Shown here piece after piece: positions 1-6,200 of a stretch of DNA of 6,200 nucleotides. Origin of the DNA: Deltaproteobacteria bacterium (GTDB taxonomy: Bacteria > Desulfobacterota > DSM-4660 > Desulfatiglandales > HGW-15); NCBI GenBank assembly GCA_020342025.1, contig CP070840.1, positions 2,608,095 through 2,614,294 of the forward strand, in the 5' to 3' direction. The notes below the pieces were generated by a model, which was not told the origin of the DNA, made no database searches, and saw nothing but the letters and a program-made list of their open reading frames with translations. Each line of letters opens with the position of its first letter. The stretch's first letter is position 1. A program made the position numbers and the translations under genes.

Positions 1-1734
1 CACGAAAATATCGAGAAATGCGTTTATAAGGCCAAATTGAAACTTATAGAGGAGATTGGTTACCTCGTCCACAGAGCCGGCCTCCTCTGCGTCGAGTACT
101 GCCGTCAATTTGGATCCACCCTCATAGATGTCTTTGTTCTTGAGGTGCTGGGTATGGGCGAGCACAAAGACTTCCTTAAAGAGGGTATTGGTATTTGTAA
201 TATACTCATCCGGGTTGGCGCAGATCACCGTGCGCCACCCTCCTCTTGCTATATCTGAAAAGCCGATATGATAACCCATACCATAGCGGCCAAAGAAGAA
301 CGTGATACGAAAAGGCGTGTCTTGAGGCAGATCTGAAGTAAATTCTCGCCCCAGTTCAGCCAGATAGGAGGGATCCAATCGAAAGGCGAGGGCATGTTTT
401 TCAGGGACAAAGAAATTGGTCTTGAGGGTATGATTTATAAATAGGATACAGGTTTTGAAAATCCCTTTCCTAATCTCATCAAGATATTTGTGCCCCGTAT
501 TGTAGCTCTCGATGGCCTGAAGGGTTTCATTAAGCGCTTTTTCATACGCTGGTTCCCTTTTCTCAGCGCGGGGGTCGAATCTTTGCTTAAATAGCTTAAC
601 CAGAATCAGCGTAAAATCCGGATCCGAGTGGAAGGCCGCTTTGACCGTTTCCAGATCGAAACGATCCGGTTGGCTGTGGGCGAGGGTCGTGTGGCAAAAG
701 GCGACAAAGGCATTGGTCAAAGAGGCCTCCTCACCCGTCATAATACGTTTCGTCACAAAGTCCTTGTAAGTGCTCCTGGCCGTGGAGAGAATCTGAGTGT
801 TATAGAGCTCGGTCTGCAATTCTCGGAAGAGATCGGAGTCCTTCCCCACCAATTTGTCGTCGTGGGTTCTTACATAAAAAGTGCTCAGAAAGTACCGGCT
901 CACGCCCGTGCTGATGTTGAGGGTGTAAGAGCGCTGTACTCCGATCTTCAATCGCTGAAAGACTTCACTGACCTGGGTCAAGAAACCCATCTCCGGGGGA
1001 TTCTCCACAGAAAATAGAATGCGGGACTCCTTCTGAGGGGTCTCATCCGTTTTCTGCTCCACGTCCAAATAAAGTCCCTCATGTCTCATACCCTGCTGGT
1101 ATAACCAGAGGAGCCGAGCAATCCGTTCTGGAGGGGAAATCCGGATGTAGGATTCGTTGTTAAGCCAGATCAAGCGAAGTACGGCATCAAATGCCTTAAA
1201 ATCAAAACCTGGGTAAAGGCGCTTTAGCTTGGCGAGCACTTCCTTCTTGATTTGATCTGGAACCGTGACTTTAGCGACCGAGGCTATCTCTTCGTGGCTT
1301 TTCCTTTGGAACTCGAACCTCTGGATCTCTAGGGCCCTCTCAGCACCCGGCATGGGTCCGCAGGAGTGAAGCATTTCGGCGTAGGAGATTTCTCGCTCCT
1401 GAAGGGTCTTTAGCGTGTCATATAATGAACCCGGAACATCCAATCGGGCCACAATGAGCTTTTCCGGTTGGTCTGCGAGGATGATCTTCTGATTGTTGAC
1501 AACACTGGATAGGGTCGAGGCCAGGTTGACGATCGCACCGATTTCCTCTTTCATGGTAATGAAGAAGTAAGGATGCATATTGGCATAGAGCCACTCCAGG
1601 TTTTTTGGGCAGTTACTAGAGTGAATGGTGAGGGCCTTCTCGATTTTGCCATAGAGCGTCGCATCGTGCACGCCTGCCGCATTTTGCAGCACTTCTTTGC
1701 CCGTCTTTTTGCTTGCCCTACGCATGGGCGACAT
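1..1734 (-). CDS. NAD-specific glutamate dehydrogenase, large type (N-terminal part; truncated by window edge)
   Basis: Reading the minus strand from ATG at 1734 gives 578 uninterrupted codons to the left edge, so the gene is partial at its 3' end. Family role: oxidative deamination of glutamate to 2-oxoglutarate and ammonia with NAD, in the cytoplasm. An ACT-like regulatory segment lies around residues 238-290 (ILFSVENPPEMGFL, then YFLSTFYVRT). The start of the catalytic domain is at about residues 485-560, with GYHIGFSDIARGGWRT and NKDIYEGGSK. These resemble the fungal 115-kDa Gdh2-type enzyme (RGGIR and NKDIPEGGSKG) more than the small hexameric GDHs. The family is about 1000 residues long, so roughly half is present; the NAD-binding domain is outside the window. 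Start choice: an in-frame TGA lies at 1752-1750, and GGGGA sits 8 nt before ATG 1734. A second ATG at 1725 is possible but less well spaced. It lies 96 bp after the ydbL-like gene in the same direction, with no clear promoter or terminator between them, so co-transcription is plausible. Family call is strong; cofactor preference is inferred from the family. Confidence 0.86.
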   Translation of the reverse strand, partial: MSPMRRASKKTGKEVLQNAAGVHDATLYGKIEKALTIHSSNCPKNLEWLYANMHPYFFITMKEEIGAIVNLASTLSSVVNNQKIILADQPEKLIVARLDVPGSLYDTLKTLQEREISYAEMLHSCGPMPGAERALEIQRFEFQRKSHEEIASVAKVTVPDQIKKEVLAKLKRLYPGFDFKAFDAVLRLIWLNNESYIRISPPERIARLLWLYQQGMRHEGLYLDVEQKTDETPQKESRILFSVENPPEMGFLTQVSEVFQRLKIGVQRSYTLNISTGVSRYFLSTFYVRTHDDKLVGKDSDLFRELQTELYNTQILSTARSTYKDFVTKRIMTGEEASLTNAFVAFCHTTLAHSQPDRFDLETVKAAFHSDPDFTLILVKLFKQRFDPRAEKREPAYEKALNETLQAIESYNTGHKYLDEIRKGIFKTCILFINHTLKTNFFVPEKHALAFRLDPSYLAELGREFTSDLPQDTPFRITFFFGRYGMGYHIGFSDIARGGWRTVICANPDEYITNTNTLFKEVFVLAHTQHLKNKDIYEGGSKLTAVLDAEEAGSVDEVTNLLYKFQFGLINAFLDIFV

Positions 1735-1742
1735 CAGTGTAG

Positions 1743-1747
1743 TCCCC
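1743..1747 (-). promoter_or_regulatory. Ribosome binding site of the GDH gene
   Basis: On the minus strand GGGGA, within AAAGGGGA, ends 8 nt before ATG 1734. This is a good Shine-Dalgarno match and decides the start in favour of 1734 over the in-frame ATG at 1725. It overlaps one arm of the palindrome at 1745-1759, so it could be hidden in a small hairpin. Confidence 0.6.
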
Positions 1748-1759
1748 TTTCAGAAAGGG
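1745..1759. repeat. Perfect 15-nt palindrome in the ydbL-GDH gap
   Basis: CCCTTTC and GAAAGGG are exact inverted arms of 7 nt around a single central base. In the minus-strand mRNA the downstream arm carries the purine-rich ribosome binding site of the GDH gene. It could be a translation-modulating hairpin or a DNA operator site; chance is also possible at this size. The rest of the 96-bp gap (1735-1830) shows no convincing promoter or terminator. Confidence 0.4.
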
Positions 1760-1830
1760 AAGGACGGTTCCCGGGTAATCGTGACATGCGCTCTCAAAGG
1801 AAAGAAAAAATCCCTGCAAAGCGGAATGTA

Positions 1831-2388
1831 TTATCGGACAGACTTTTGCCACTCTTTTGCAAAAATCTCTGCAACCCGATTAATCTGTGCAGAGTCAATG
1901 GGGTGTACCTTTAGGGCCTTGGCCACTTCCACGTACAATGTCTTTCGGTCGCTGTTTTCTGCATCAACAAGGGCGTTCAGGTCCCGCTTTTCCTTGAGCC
2001 CCAATCCGCCGGTGTTGGCAAGGGAGACATAGCCGTTATTACCCTCTTTGAGCATCCCCTTTTGATAATAAGGCTTCATCTGATTGTAACGACTTCTCAT
2101 ACTCTGTTTCAGTGCACGAATAGTCGGGTTGGAGACCTCTGTCACTTCTTGAGCCCAGGCAAGGGAGGGAGACAGGGCGAGCAACGTGTTCCGGATAAGG
2201 GAACTCTTATCCTTGCCTTGAGGTTTTTCTTCCTCACCACTCCTCGGACCTCTAATATCATTGACAATATCTCCTGCTACGGATTCCACCTTCTCTGCGG
2301 GAAAGTAGATATTGATGGTCACACAGGCAAAGATGAGTATCACCATGCATAAAACGAGTACCCATACAGGTCTTACATGTCTTTTCAT
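1831..2388 (-). CDS. YdbL-like DUF1318 lipoprotein with a YnbE-like N-terminus
   Basis: This 185-residue protein is predicted to be exported and lipidated. A basic N-terminus and hydrophobic stretch (residues 5-21) lead to a lipobox-like ILIFAC with Cys22. Immediately after it comes VTINIYFPAEKVE and a helix-like segment to about residue 47, which recalls the small lipoprotein YnbE (TINMNV motif). A charged linker (48-61) follows, then residues 62-79 (SLIRNTLLALSPSLAWA, followed by QE) that look like a second, internal signal-peptide-like segment. Residues 87-185 match the YdbL/DUF1318 pattern, with GNNGYV near 116-121, then ALVDAENSDRKTLYVEVAKAL near 139-159. In E. coli, YdbL and YnbE are separate proteins acting with YdbH in phospholipid transport between the membranes; here one polypeptide appears to carry both. 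Start: ATG 2388 with GAGGAGG 5 nt upstream; stop TAA. It lies 139 bp after the ydbH-like gene with a possible promoter of its own. Family assignment is firm; the fusion reading is inference. Confidence 0.85.
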   Translation of the reverse strand: MKRHVRPVWVLVLCMVILIFACVTINIYFPAEKVESVAGDIVNDIRGPRSGEEEKPQGKDKSSLIRNTLLALSPSLAWAQEVTEVSNPTIRALKQSMRSRYNQMKPYYQKGMLKEGNNGYVSLANTGGLGLKEKRDLNALVDAENSDRKTLYVEVAKALKVHPIDSAQINRVAEIFAKEWQKSVR

Positions 2389-2393
2389 AACAT

Positions 2394-2400
2394 CCTCCTC
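2394..2400 (-). promoter_or_regulatory. Strong ribosome binding site of the ydbL-like gene
   Basis: GAGGAGG on the minus strand lies 5 nt before ATG 2388. It is near-consensus and fixes the start of the lipoprotein gene. It contrasts with the weak site in front of the ydbH-like gene, so the lipoprotein may be made in greater amounts than its large partner. Confidence 0.75.
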
Positions 2401-2405
2401 TAACC

Positions 2406-2434
2406 ATTATAATAAGTAAGCAGTAAACAGTAAA
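2406..2434 (-). promoter_or_regulatory. Possible sigma70-type promoter for the ydbL-like gene
   Basis: On the minus strand a perfect -10 TATAAT (2411-2406) lies 17 bp downstream of TTTACT (2434-2429), which matches 4 of 6 bases of the -35 consensus. The -35 box falls inside the heptamer repeats. Transcription would start near 2399, giving a leader of only about 11 nt that begins at or inside the ribosome binding site. That makes the promoter somewhat doubtful despite its good boxes. If real, it would let the lipoprotein and GDH genes be expressed independently of ydbH. Confidence 0.4.
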
Positions 2435-2437
2435 TAG
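2415..2437. repeat. Three tandem heptamers (AGTAARY type)
   Basis: AGTAAGC, AGTAAAC and AGTAAAT follow one another directly and end in AG. Partial inverted copies lie downstream: CTGTTT at 2450-2455 pairs with AAACAG (2425-2430), and TTACTGC at 2464-2470 pairs with GCAGTAA (2420-2426). The arrangement resembles short intergenic repeats dispersed in some genomes, but only one locus is visible here. Confidence 0.5.
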
Positions 2438-2473
2438 AGAGAAAAAGTCCTGTTTGCTCCTCCTTACTGCATA

Positions 2474-2511
2474 CCCGTCCGCCTCGGCTGCGCCTTGCGA
2501 TGCCGGGCGGG
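2474..2511. repeat. GC-rich imperfect inverted repeat in the ydbH-ydbL gap
   Basis: CCCGTCCG (2474-2481) and CGGGCGGG (2504-2511) are inverted arms with one mismatch and a 22-nt loop, itself GC-rich. The segment is distinctly richer in G+C than the AT-rich heptamer region next to it and starts only 17 bp beyond the ydbH stop. There is no following T-run on the minus strand that would make it a standard intrinsic terminator. It may be a REP-like element or a stem that attenuates or protects the ydbH mRNA end. Confidence 0.4.
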
Positions 2512-2527
2512 CTCCTTCCTGATTACC

Positions 2528-5500
2528 CTATTTTACAACGGGGCCACTCTTCGAGGTTGTCACTCGCCTAATCCGCTTTACCATATCTTTGAAGCTGATT
2601 TTGTTATCAGGATTTTGGTTTACGACATTTACCCCTGAAAAGGCACCCCTTTTCACCAGATATTCCGCGCCACCTTCTTTAATGGTGCCATTGATCCGAA
2701 AAACGTCATTTTCCAGGGAGGCGTGTATGCCGATCTTCTCATAGGGGAACTCTCTAAAAATGGCAGCAAAGCCACCGGCCAATCCCATGAATGGGCTCTG
2801 GCCTCCACCGATGAGGGCAATGTTATCCACTGCCTTGACACTTATCTTTTGAGGTATACCTCTTTTCTTAACGGTTTCCAGCAGAAGGTCAAATTTTTGG
2901 GGCTGGCCGTAGGCAATCTGCAGATCCTTGACGTATCCCTTTAGAATCCCCTCTATTTTGCCAAATGATGTCTCTCTGGTCAGATCACCCAGATGCAGAT
3001 CCGTCCATCGGGCGTTTAGCTGGAGAATAGGCGTGGATGTGAAAAGCCCTGATCCACCAAGACCTGAGATGAGAATTTCACCACCAAAGACCTTTGCCCT
3101 CAAGTCACCTTTCGTCCGCAACGCATTGTCTTCAAAAAGTACTGCTTCCAGTTTCCCCCCTATTTCTCCGACTATAGGCCGGGGCAGAAGGGCACTTAGA
3201 AGGGGATCAAGCTCTATAGAGTCCAGGGTGAGGCTCGTTTCAATGGATCGGTTCGAACCATAAATGTCTCTGCACACGAATGGCCCTATTTCGATTTTCC
3301 CCCCAGAAACTTTGAGCAAGGTGGGAGATGGGACGGTTAACCGGTTTGGGGTGGCATTCAGGAAAAACCCGAGAGATTGCTCAGGAAGTGGGGGTAGGAT
3401 AAGGGAACGGATGGATAGTTTTCCTGCCAACCTCTTACCGATAACATCTGACTCCTCACTTGTCACTGGAGGTTGGTGCCAGACGGGTAGGTCAAGATCA
3501 ATGCCTACGGAAGAGAAGCCGCCATCGGCAGAGGAGATTTCGCCCCCATGCCAATGGCAACGTCCCTTAACCATCCAATTCGACATGGTCCCTATCAGCT
3601 TTAGGTCCGCTGCGATAGTTCCTCCTAATTTCAGGAAAGCAAGAGAAGGTCGCTCTGCCTTAAACGGTTCCAAAACAAAATGATGAAACAGGGGTTGCAC
3701 CGGTGTTTTCGGGACATGGACTGAGAGAAGAAGACGGGGTCCCCGGGGTTGGAAGTGAACACTTCCATCCATAAAAAGGCTTAGAATATCTTTCAATTCA
3801 AACTCAAGGCTGCGCAATTTCAGAGATTTTCGGGGCAGATCAAACTTGCCTTGAATGGAACTGAGAAATACACTGCGATGGAGATCCAGATAGAAACGAT
3901 TGAAAAGGACCTCACCTTCGTCCACCTTTAAGTTTGCTTTCCCGTCAATGTGAGAACTTTTGACGTCAAGTTTGCCATCCAATGTCATACGGCAGGAGAT
4001 TTTTTCTCCCATGGAACTTCCATCCCGGGTTTGAAACCCGAGATCCTGAAGCCCCAGTTCAGAGGTGAAGTCCCAGCCTCCTTTTTCATTCAAGACGGCA
4101 TTTAGTTGAAGGGAATCTTTACCCCTGATTTGCCACTCAGGGGGTAATAGCTCCAGGGCAATGGCCGATTGGATAAGGCGGACATCTTTTCCCTGGATCT
4201 GCACGCCTAACCGCTCTCCAGAAAGCTCTAGTGCGATGAGCAGGTTTTTCAGCAGGGAGGAGTCAAGCTGTATCTCAGGGAAAAAGAGGGCCTTCTTCCT
4301 TCCATCCAACCGGCCTTTCCGGGTCTGCAGTTGAACATGGTCAACGAGGATTTCTTTCTTCCCCAGTCCCAGTCTTGCCCCAGGGATTTTGACTGAGAGG
4401 TCCTGGATAAGATAGACTGGATGTTTACCAGATAGGTAAAGTCCCACTTTGAAGGGATCGGGTTGGAGAGCGAGCCCCGAAACCATCGTTCTATCTCCCT
4501 CCAACTTCGCCGTTATGTCCAGGTCAGGGAAACTTCCTTTGGCTTGGATGCTTCCGCTAACGCTGCTACCCACTTCAATGGGTCCCATTCCATAAGTGAT
4601 TTGATTATTACTGAAAAAGGACTGAAGGTCACAATTCAGACGCCATTTTTTTTCTTGCCTCCGGCCGTTTAAGGATCCTCGAATATTAACTGGGCCTGAC
4701 AGAGTGATGGGAGCCAACCTCTTTTTTATTTTATCAGGCAGGAGGGAAAGGAGTTTTTGGGCAGAAAAATGGCTATCCAGGGCTTGGAATCTGAATTCTG
4801 TCTGATCTCCCAACTCCATGTCCATTTTCCCTCTTAGTAGGAGGGTATCGTCCAAGTTCAAATCTAGCCTGGAAACTTTAAGCCTCCTCTCTTGTATACT
4901 AAAAACGGCGGTCGTTTTCAGTTGCAGACTTGTGGCGGGAAATGCCATATCGCGCACCCGATTTGGGGTAACGCCTTCAAGGTCTAAATCTGCAGTTTTG
5001 AAGAAGAATGCTTTCTGCTTTTGGGAGTAAATGAACTCTGCCTTTGCTTCAATGTCCTCTATACTCACCTGAGGACTCTGAAGGGTTGCATTTCTCGCCG
5101 TCAATGTTCCCGTGATTTCTGGATCCACCCATGAGATGGCCCGGTCTGTCGTCACATGAAAGCGAGGAGCGGTGATGAGTAGATTTTGGGACGCAGATTT
5201 CATCTGCATGCTTCCGGAGACGGCTATTTGGTGTTCAGAATTCAGCTCCGCACGTATCTCCTCTGCCTTAACGGTCATAGCCTCAAATTCCGCGGTAACA
5301 TGCGCATTAACCAGTTCTGCTGCCTGAAATGCCACATCCCGGAAGAGGAATAGGGCTACAGCCCCTTTTAAGATTCGAGACACAAAGGATGGACGTTTTT
5401 CCTTCAGCTTTATGCTGGGCAGCCTCGCCTTTTCTGTAACTCGGAGTGACAACCCTTCGAGCTTGAGGCCCTTGAAGGTGAGTGTCTTGTGCCCGAATGG

Positions 5501-5791
5501 TCCTCCTAAATCCATAACTGCTTGGAGATCCCGGATCTGGAGATGAAGCGCCTGCTGATTTTTCGTTGGTCTGAGAGTAATGCCCATTGCGTGAATGCTT
5601 AGGGGTTTGAGGGAATAGGAGAGGGTTTTGAGGGTGAAAGTAGCTCCCGTGGACCGAGAAACAGTTCTTTCTATGAAGGGTTTTACGGCAGAGGGATGGT
5701 AGTAAAGATAGAGGATTCCGCCGCAAAGGGAGGCCAAAAATAGTAGGACCAGGAGGCAAAGGGCGATGAGGATCTTTTTTCTTGTCTTCAT
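2528..5791 (-). CDS. YdbH-like AsmA-family protein (intermembrane phospholipid transport)
   Basis: This 1087-residue protein is probably anchored in the inner membrane and reaches through the periplasm. An N-terminal KTRKK and a hydrophobic segment at about residues 7-30 form an uncleaved anchor. It is followed by an AsmA-like start (HPSAVKPFIERTVSRSTGA, then LKTLSYSLKPLSIHAMGITL) and a very long stretch of alternating beta-strand sequence typical of the bridge-like lipid-transfer groove. The C-terminal block is distinctive: PFMGLAGGFAAIFREFPYEK at 1000-1019, INGTIKEGGAEYLVKRG at 1034-1050, and GVNVVNQNPDNKISFKDM at 1054-1071. In E. coli, YdbH is about 880 residues and shares phospholipid delivery to the outer membrane with TamB and YhdP; this one is some 200 residues longer. 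Start: ATG 5791, directly before the anchor, 13 bp after the aminopeptidase stop and with no good ribosome binding site, so translational coupling is likely. Stop is TAG. The DUF1318 lipoprotein gene next door supports the YdbH assignment over other AsmA relatives. Confidence 0.85.
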   Translation of the reverse strand: MKTRKKILIALCLLVLLFLASLCGGILYLYYHPSAVKPFIERTVSRSTGATFTLKTLSYSLKPLSIHAMGITLRPTKNQQALHLQIRDLQAVMDLGGPFGHKTLTFKGLKLEGLSLRVTEKARLPSIKLKEKRPSFVSRILKGAVALFLFRDVAFQAAELVNAHVTAEFEAMTVKAEEIRAELNSEHQIAVSGSMQMKSASQNLLITAPRFHVTTDRAISWVDPEITGTLTARNATLQSPQVSIEDIEAKAEFIYSQKQKAFFFKTADLDLEGVTPNRVRDMAFPATSLQLKTTAVFSIQERRLKVSRLDLNLDDTLLLRGKMDMELGDQTEFRFQALDSHFSAQKLLSLLPDKIKKRLAPITLSGPVNIRGSLNGRRQEKKWRLNCDLQSFFSNNQITYGMGPIEVGSSVSGSIQAKGSFPDLDITAKLEGDRTMVSGLALQPDPFKVGLYLSGKHPVYLIQDLSVKIPGARLGLGKKEILVDHVQLQTRKGRLDGRKKALFFPEIQLDSSLLKNLLIALELSGERLGVQIQGKDVRLIQSAIALELLPPEWQIRGKDSLQLNAVLNEKGGWDFTSELGLQDLGFQTRDGSSMGEKISCRMTLDGKLDVKSSHIDGKANLKVDEGEVLFNRFYLDLHRSVFLSSIQGKFDLPRKSLKLRSLEFELKDILSLFMDGSVHFQPRGPRLLLSVHVPKTPVQPLFHHFVLEPFKAERPSLAFLKLGGTIAADLKLIGTMSNWMVKGRCHWHGGEISSADGGFSSVGIDLDLPVWHQPPVTSEESDVIGKRLAGKLSIRSLILPPLPEQSLGFFLNATPNRLTVPSPTLLKVSGGKIEIGPFVCRDIYGSNRSIETSLTLDSIELDPLLSALLPRPIVGEIGGKLEAVLFEDNALRTKGDLRAKVFGGEILISGLGGSGLFTSTPILQLNARWTDLHLGDLTRETSFGKIEGILKGYVKDLQIAYGQPQKFDLLLETVKKRGIPQKISVKAVDNIALIGGGQSPFMGLAGGFAAIFREFPYEKIGIHASLENDVFRINGTIKEGGAEYLVKRGAFSGVNVVNQNPDNKISFKDMVKRIRRVTTSKSGPVVK

Positions 5792-5804
5792 AAACTATGG
5801 CGCT

Positions 5805-6200
5805 CTATTTGAGACCACTTACGGAAGTGCCCGGTAATGCAGCCAAGAAACTGAGGACGCGTAATGACGGCGTTCCTGCGGGCCCTAACAGATCCTGCAA
5901 CATCCTGAAGATATCCCCCTCTTCCTTGGTGAAGTGCCGGAAAAATAGGATCGTTTCTTTGATGGAGTTTCCCTTTTCCTTTAATACTGCCTCAAAAAGA
6001 TGGTAATGACGATGGTATAGCCCGATTGAAAGAAGATAGGCATTATTCATTTTGGCCCTGTCGAAATGGGTAAATCTATCGGTCTGCAATTGACCTTTGA
6101 TCCCACCGAAATTCACGAGGGATCTTTGAAAAAGCTTTTCCCTCTCGGTCAACTTCTCTTCATAACTTATGGCTGTAGCGTAAAGCTTTTCCAATTGATG
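5805..6200 (-). CDS. Putative aminopeptidase (COG4324/PF10023-like), C-terminal fragment
   Basis: The reading frame is open to the right edge, so 131 residues of the C-terminus are seen and the start lies outside. A TTG at 6194 could serve as a start in principle, but the frame continues upstream and the protein pattern begins before it. HQLEKLYATAISYEEKL, a charged helix, then AKMNNAYLLSIGLYHRHYHLFEAVL and ILFFRHFTKEE match the recalled end of the predicted aminopeptidase family (LYAS...K...LNNA.L.S...Y......F..LL). The zinc-binding HExxH motif expected in that family would lie upstream and cannot be checked. About 28 residues follow the family-like part (LLGPAGTPSLRVLSFLAALP to the end) and look unconserved. 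The TAG stop is 13 bp before the ydbH-like start, so the two are likely one transcript. The assignment rests on C-terminal resemblance only. Confidence 0.62.
   Translation of the reverse strand, partial: HQLEKLYATAISYEEKLTEREKLFQRSLVNFGGIKGQLQTDRFTHFDRAKMNNAYLLSIGLYHRHYHLFEAVLKEKGNSIKETILFFRHFTKEEGDIFRMLQDLLGPAGTPSLRVLSFLAALPGTSVSGLK

Noticed and set aside
1769..1797. TTGAGA on the minus strand (1797-1792) as a -35 box for a GDH promoter
   Set aside because: No acceptable -10 sequence lies at 16-18 bp spacing; the position holds CCGGGA.
1805..1828. T6 run on the minus strand just after the lipoprotein stop, as an intrinsic terminator
   Set aside because: The bases before it form at best about a 3-bp stem, too weak for a terminator.
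37..1914. Plus-strand open frames at 37-258, 628-1017, 1573-1914 and 1697-2032
   Set aside because: The first two and part of the last two lie antisense to the continuous minus-strand GDH frame, which has recognisable motifs. The last two also run across the gap into the lipoprotein gene. None encodes a familiar protein.
2653..5759. Short frames overlapping the YdbH-like gene on both strands, including a 150-residue minus-strand frame at 5307-5759
   Set aside because: They are out of frame with the long AsmA-like reading frame, lack recognisable domains, and are rich in the residues expected from shadow translation (Arg, Pro, Ser).
5805..6194. Treating TTG at 6194 as the true start of a complete 129-residue protein
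   Set aside because: The frame stays open to the window edge and the family-like pattern (HQLEKLYA) begins before it, so the gene is more simply a truncated larger one.
1..6200. CRISPR arrays, tRNA or rRNA genes, insertion sequences, phage or defence genes
   Set aside because: No regularly spaced repeats, transposase or RNA-gene signatures were seen; nearly all the window is ordinary protein-coding sequence on one strand.

Overview
All genes in this window lie on the minus strand and read from right to left: the tail of a putative aminopeptidase (cut by the right edge), a large AsmA-like/YdbH-like inner-membrane-anchored protein, a YdbL (DUF1318)-type lipoprotein, and the first half of a large NAD-dependent glutamate dehydrogenase (cut by the left edge). 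The protein types and style (a CVTINIYFPAE-type DUF1318 lipoprotein, a YdbH homologue of more than 1000 residues, and a large GDH resembling the fungal 115-kDa enzyme) suggest a diderm bacterium of the Deltaproteobacteria/Desulfobacterota kind. This placement comes from recalled family resemblance, not from a search.

Layout: 6200-5805 is the aminopeptidase C-terminus. After 13 bp comes ydbH-like, 5791-2528 (1087 aa). A 139-bp gap (2389-2527) holds heptamer direct repeats, short inverted repeats and a good sigma70-like promoter. Next is the ydbL-like lipoprotein gene, 2388-1831 (185 aa). A 96-bp gap has a perfect 15-nt palindrome that overlaps the ribosome binding site of the next gene. The GDH gene runs from 1734 to the window edge. 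It has no stop inside the window, so all 1734 bases are coding even though only short spurious ORFs lie there on the plus strand. Window coverage is therefore almost complete.

The functional core is the YdbH/YdbL pair. In E. coli, YdbH is one of three redundant AsmA-like proteins (with TamB and YhdP) that carry phospholipids across the periplasm; it works with the small outer-membrane lipoprotein YnbE and the periplasmic protein YdbL. Here the lipoprotein gene appears to combine a YnbE-like lipidated N-terminus with a YdbL-like C-terminal domain, joined by a segment that itself resembles an old signal peptide. This gives a two-gene version of the three-gene enterobacterial system, and it is the most interesting point in the window. 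The GDH and the aminopeptidase are metabolic neighbours with no evident mechanistic link to lipid transport.
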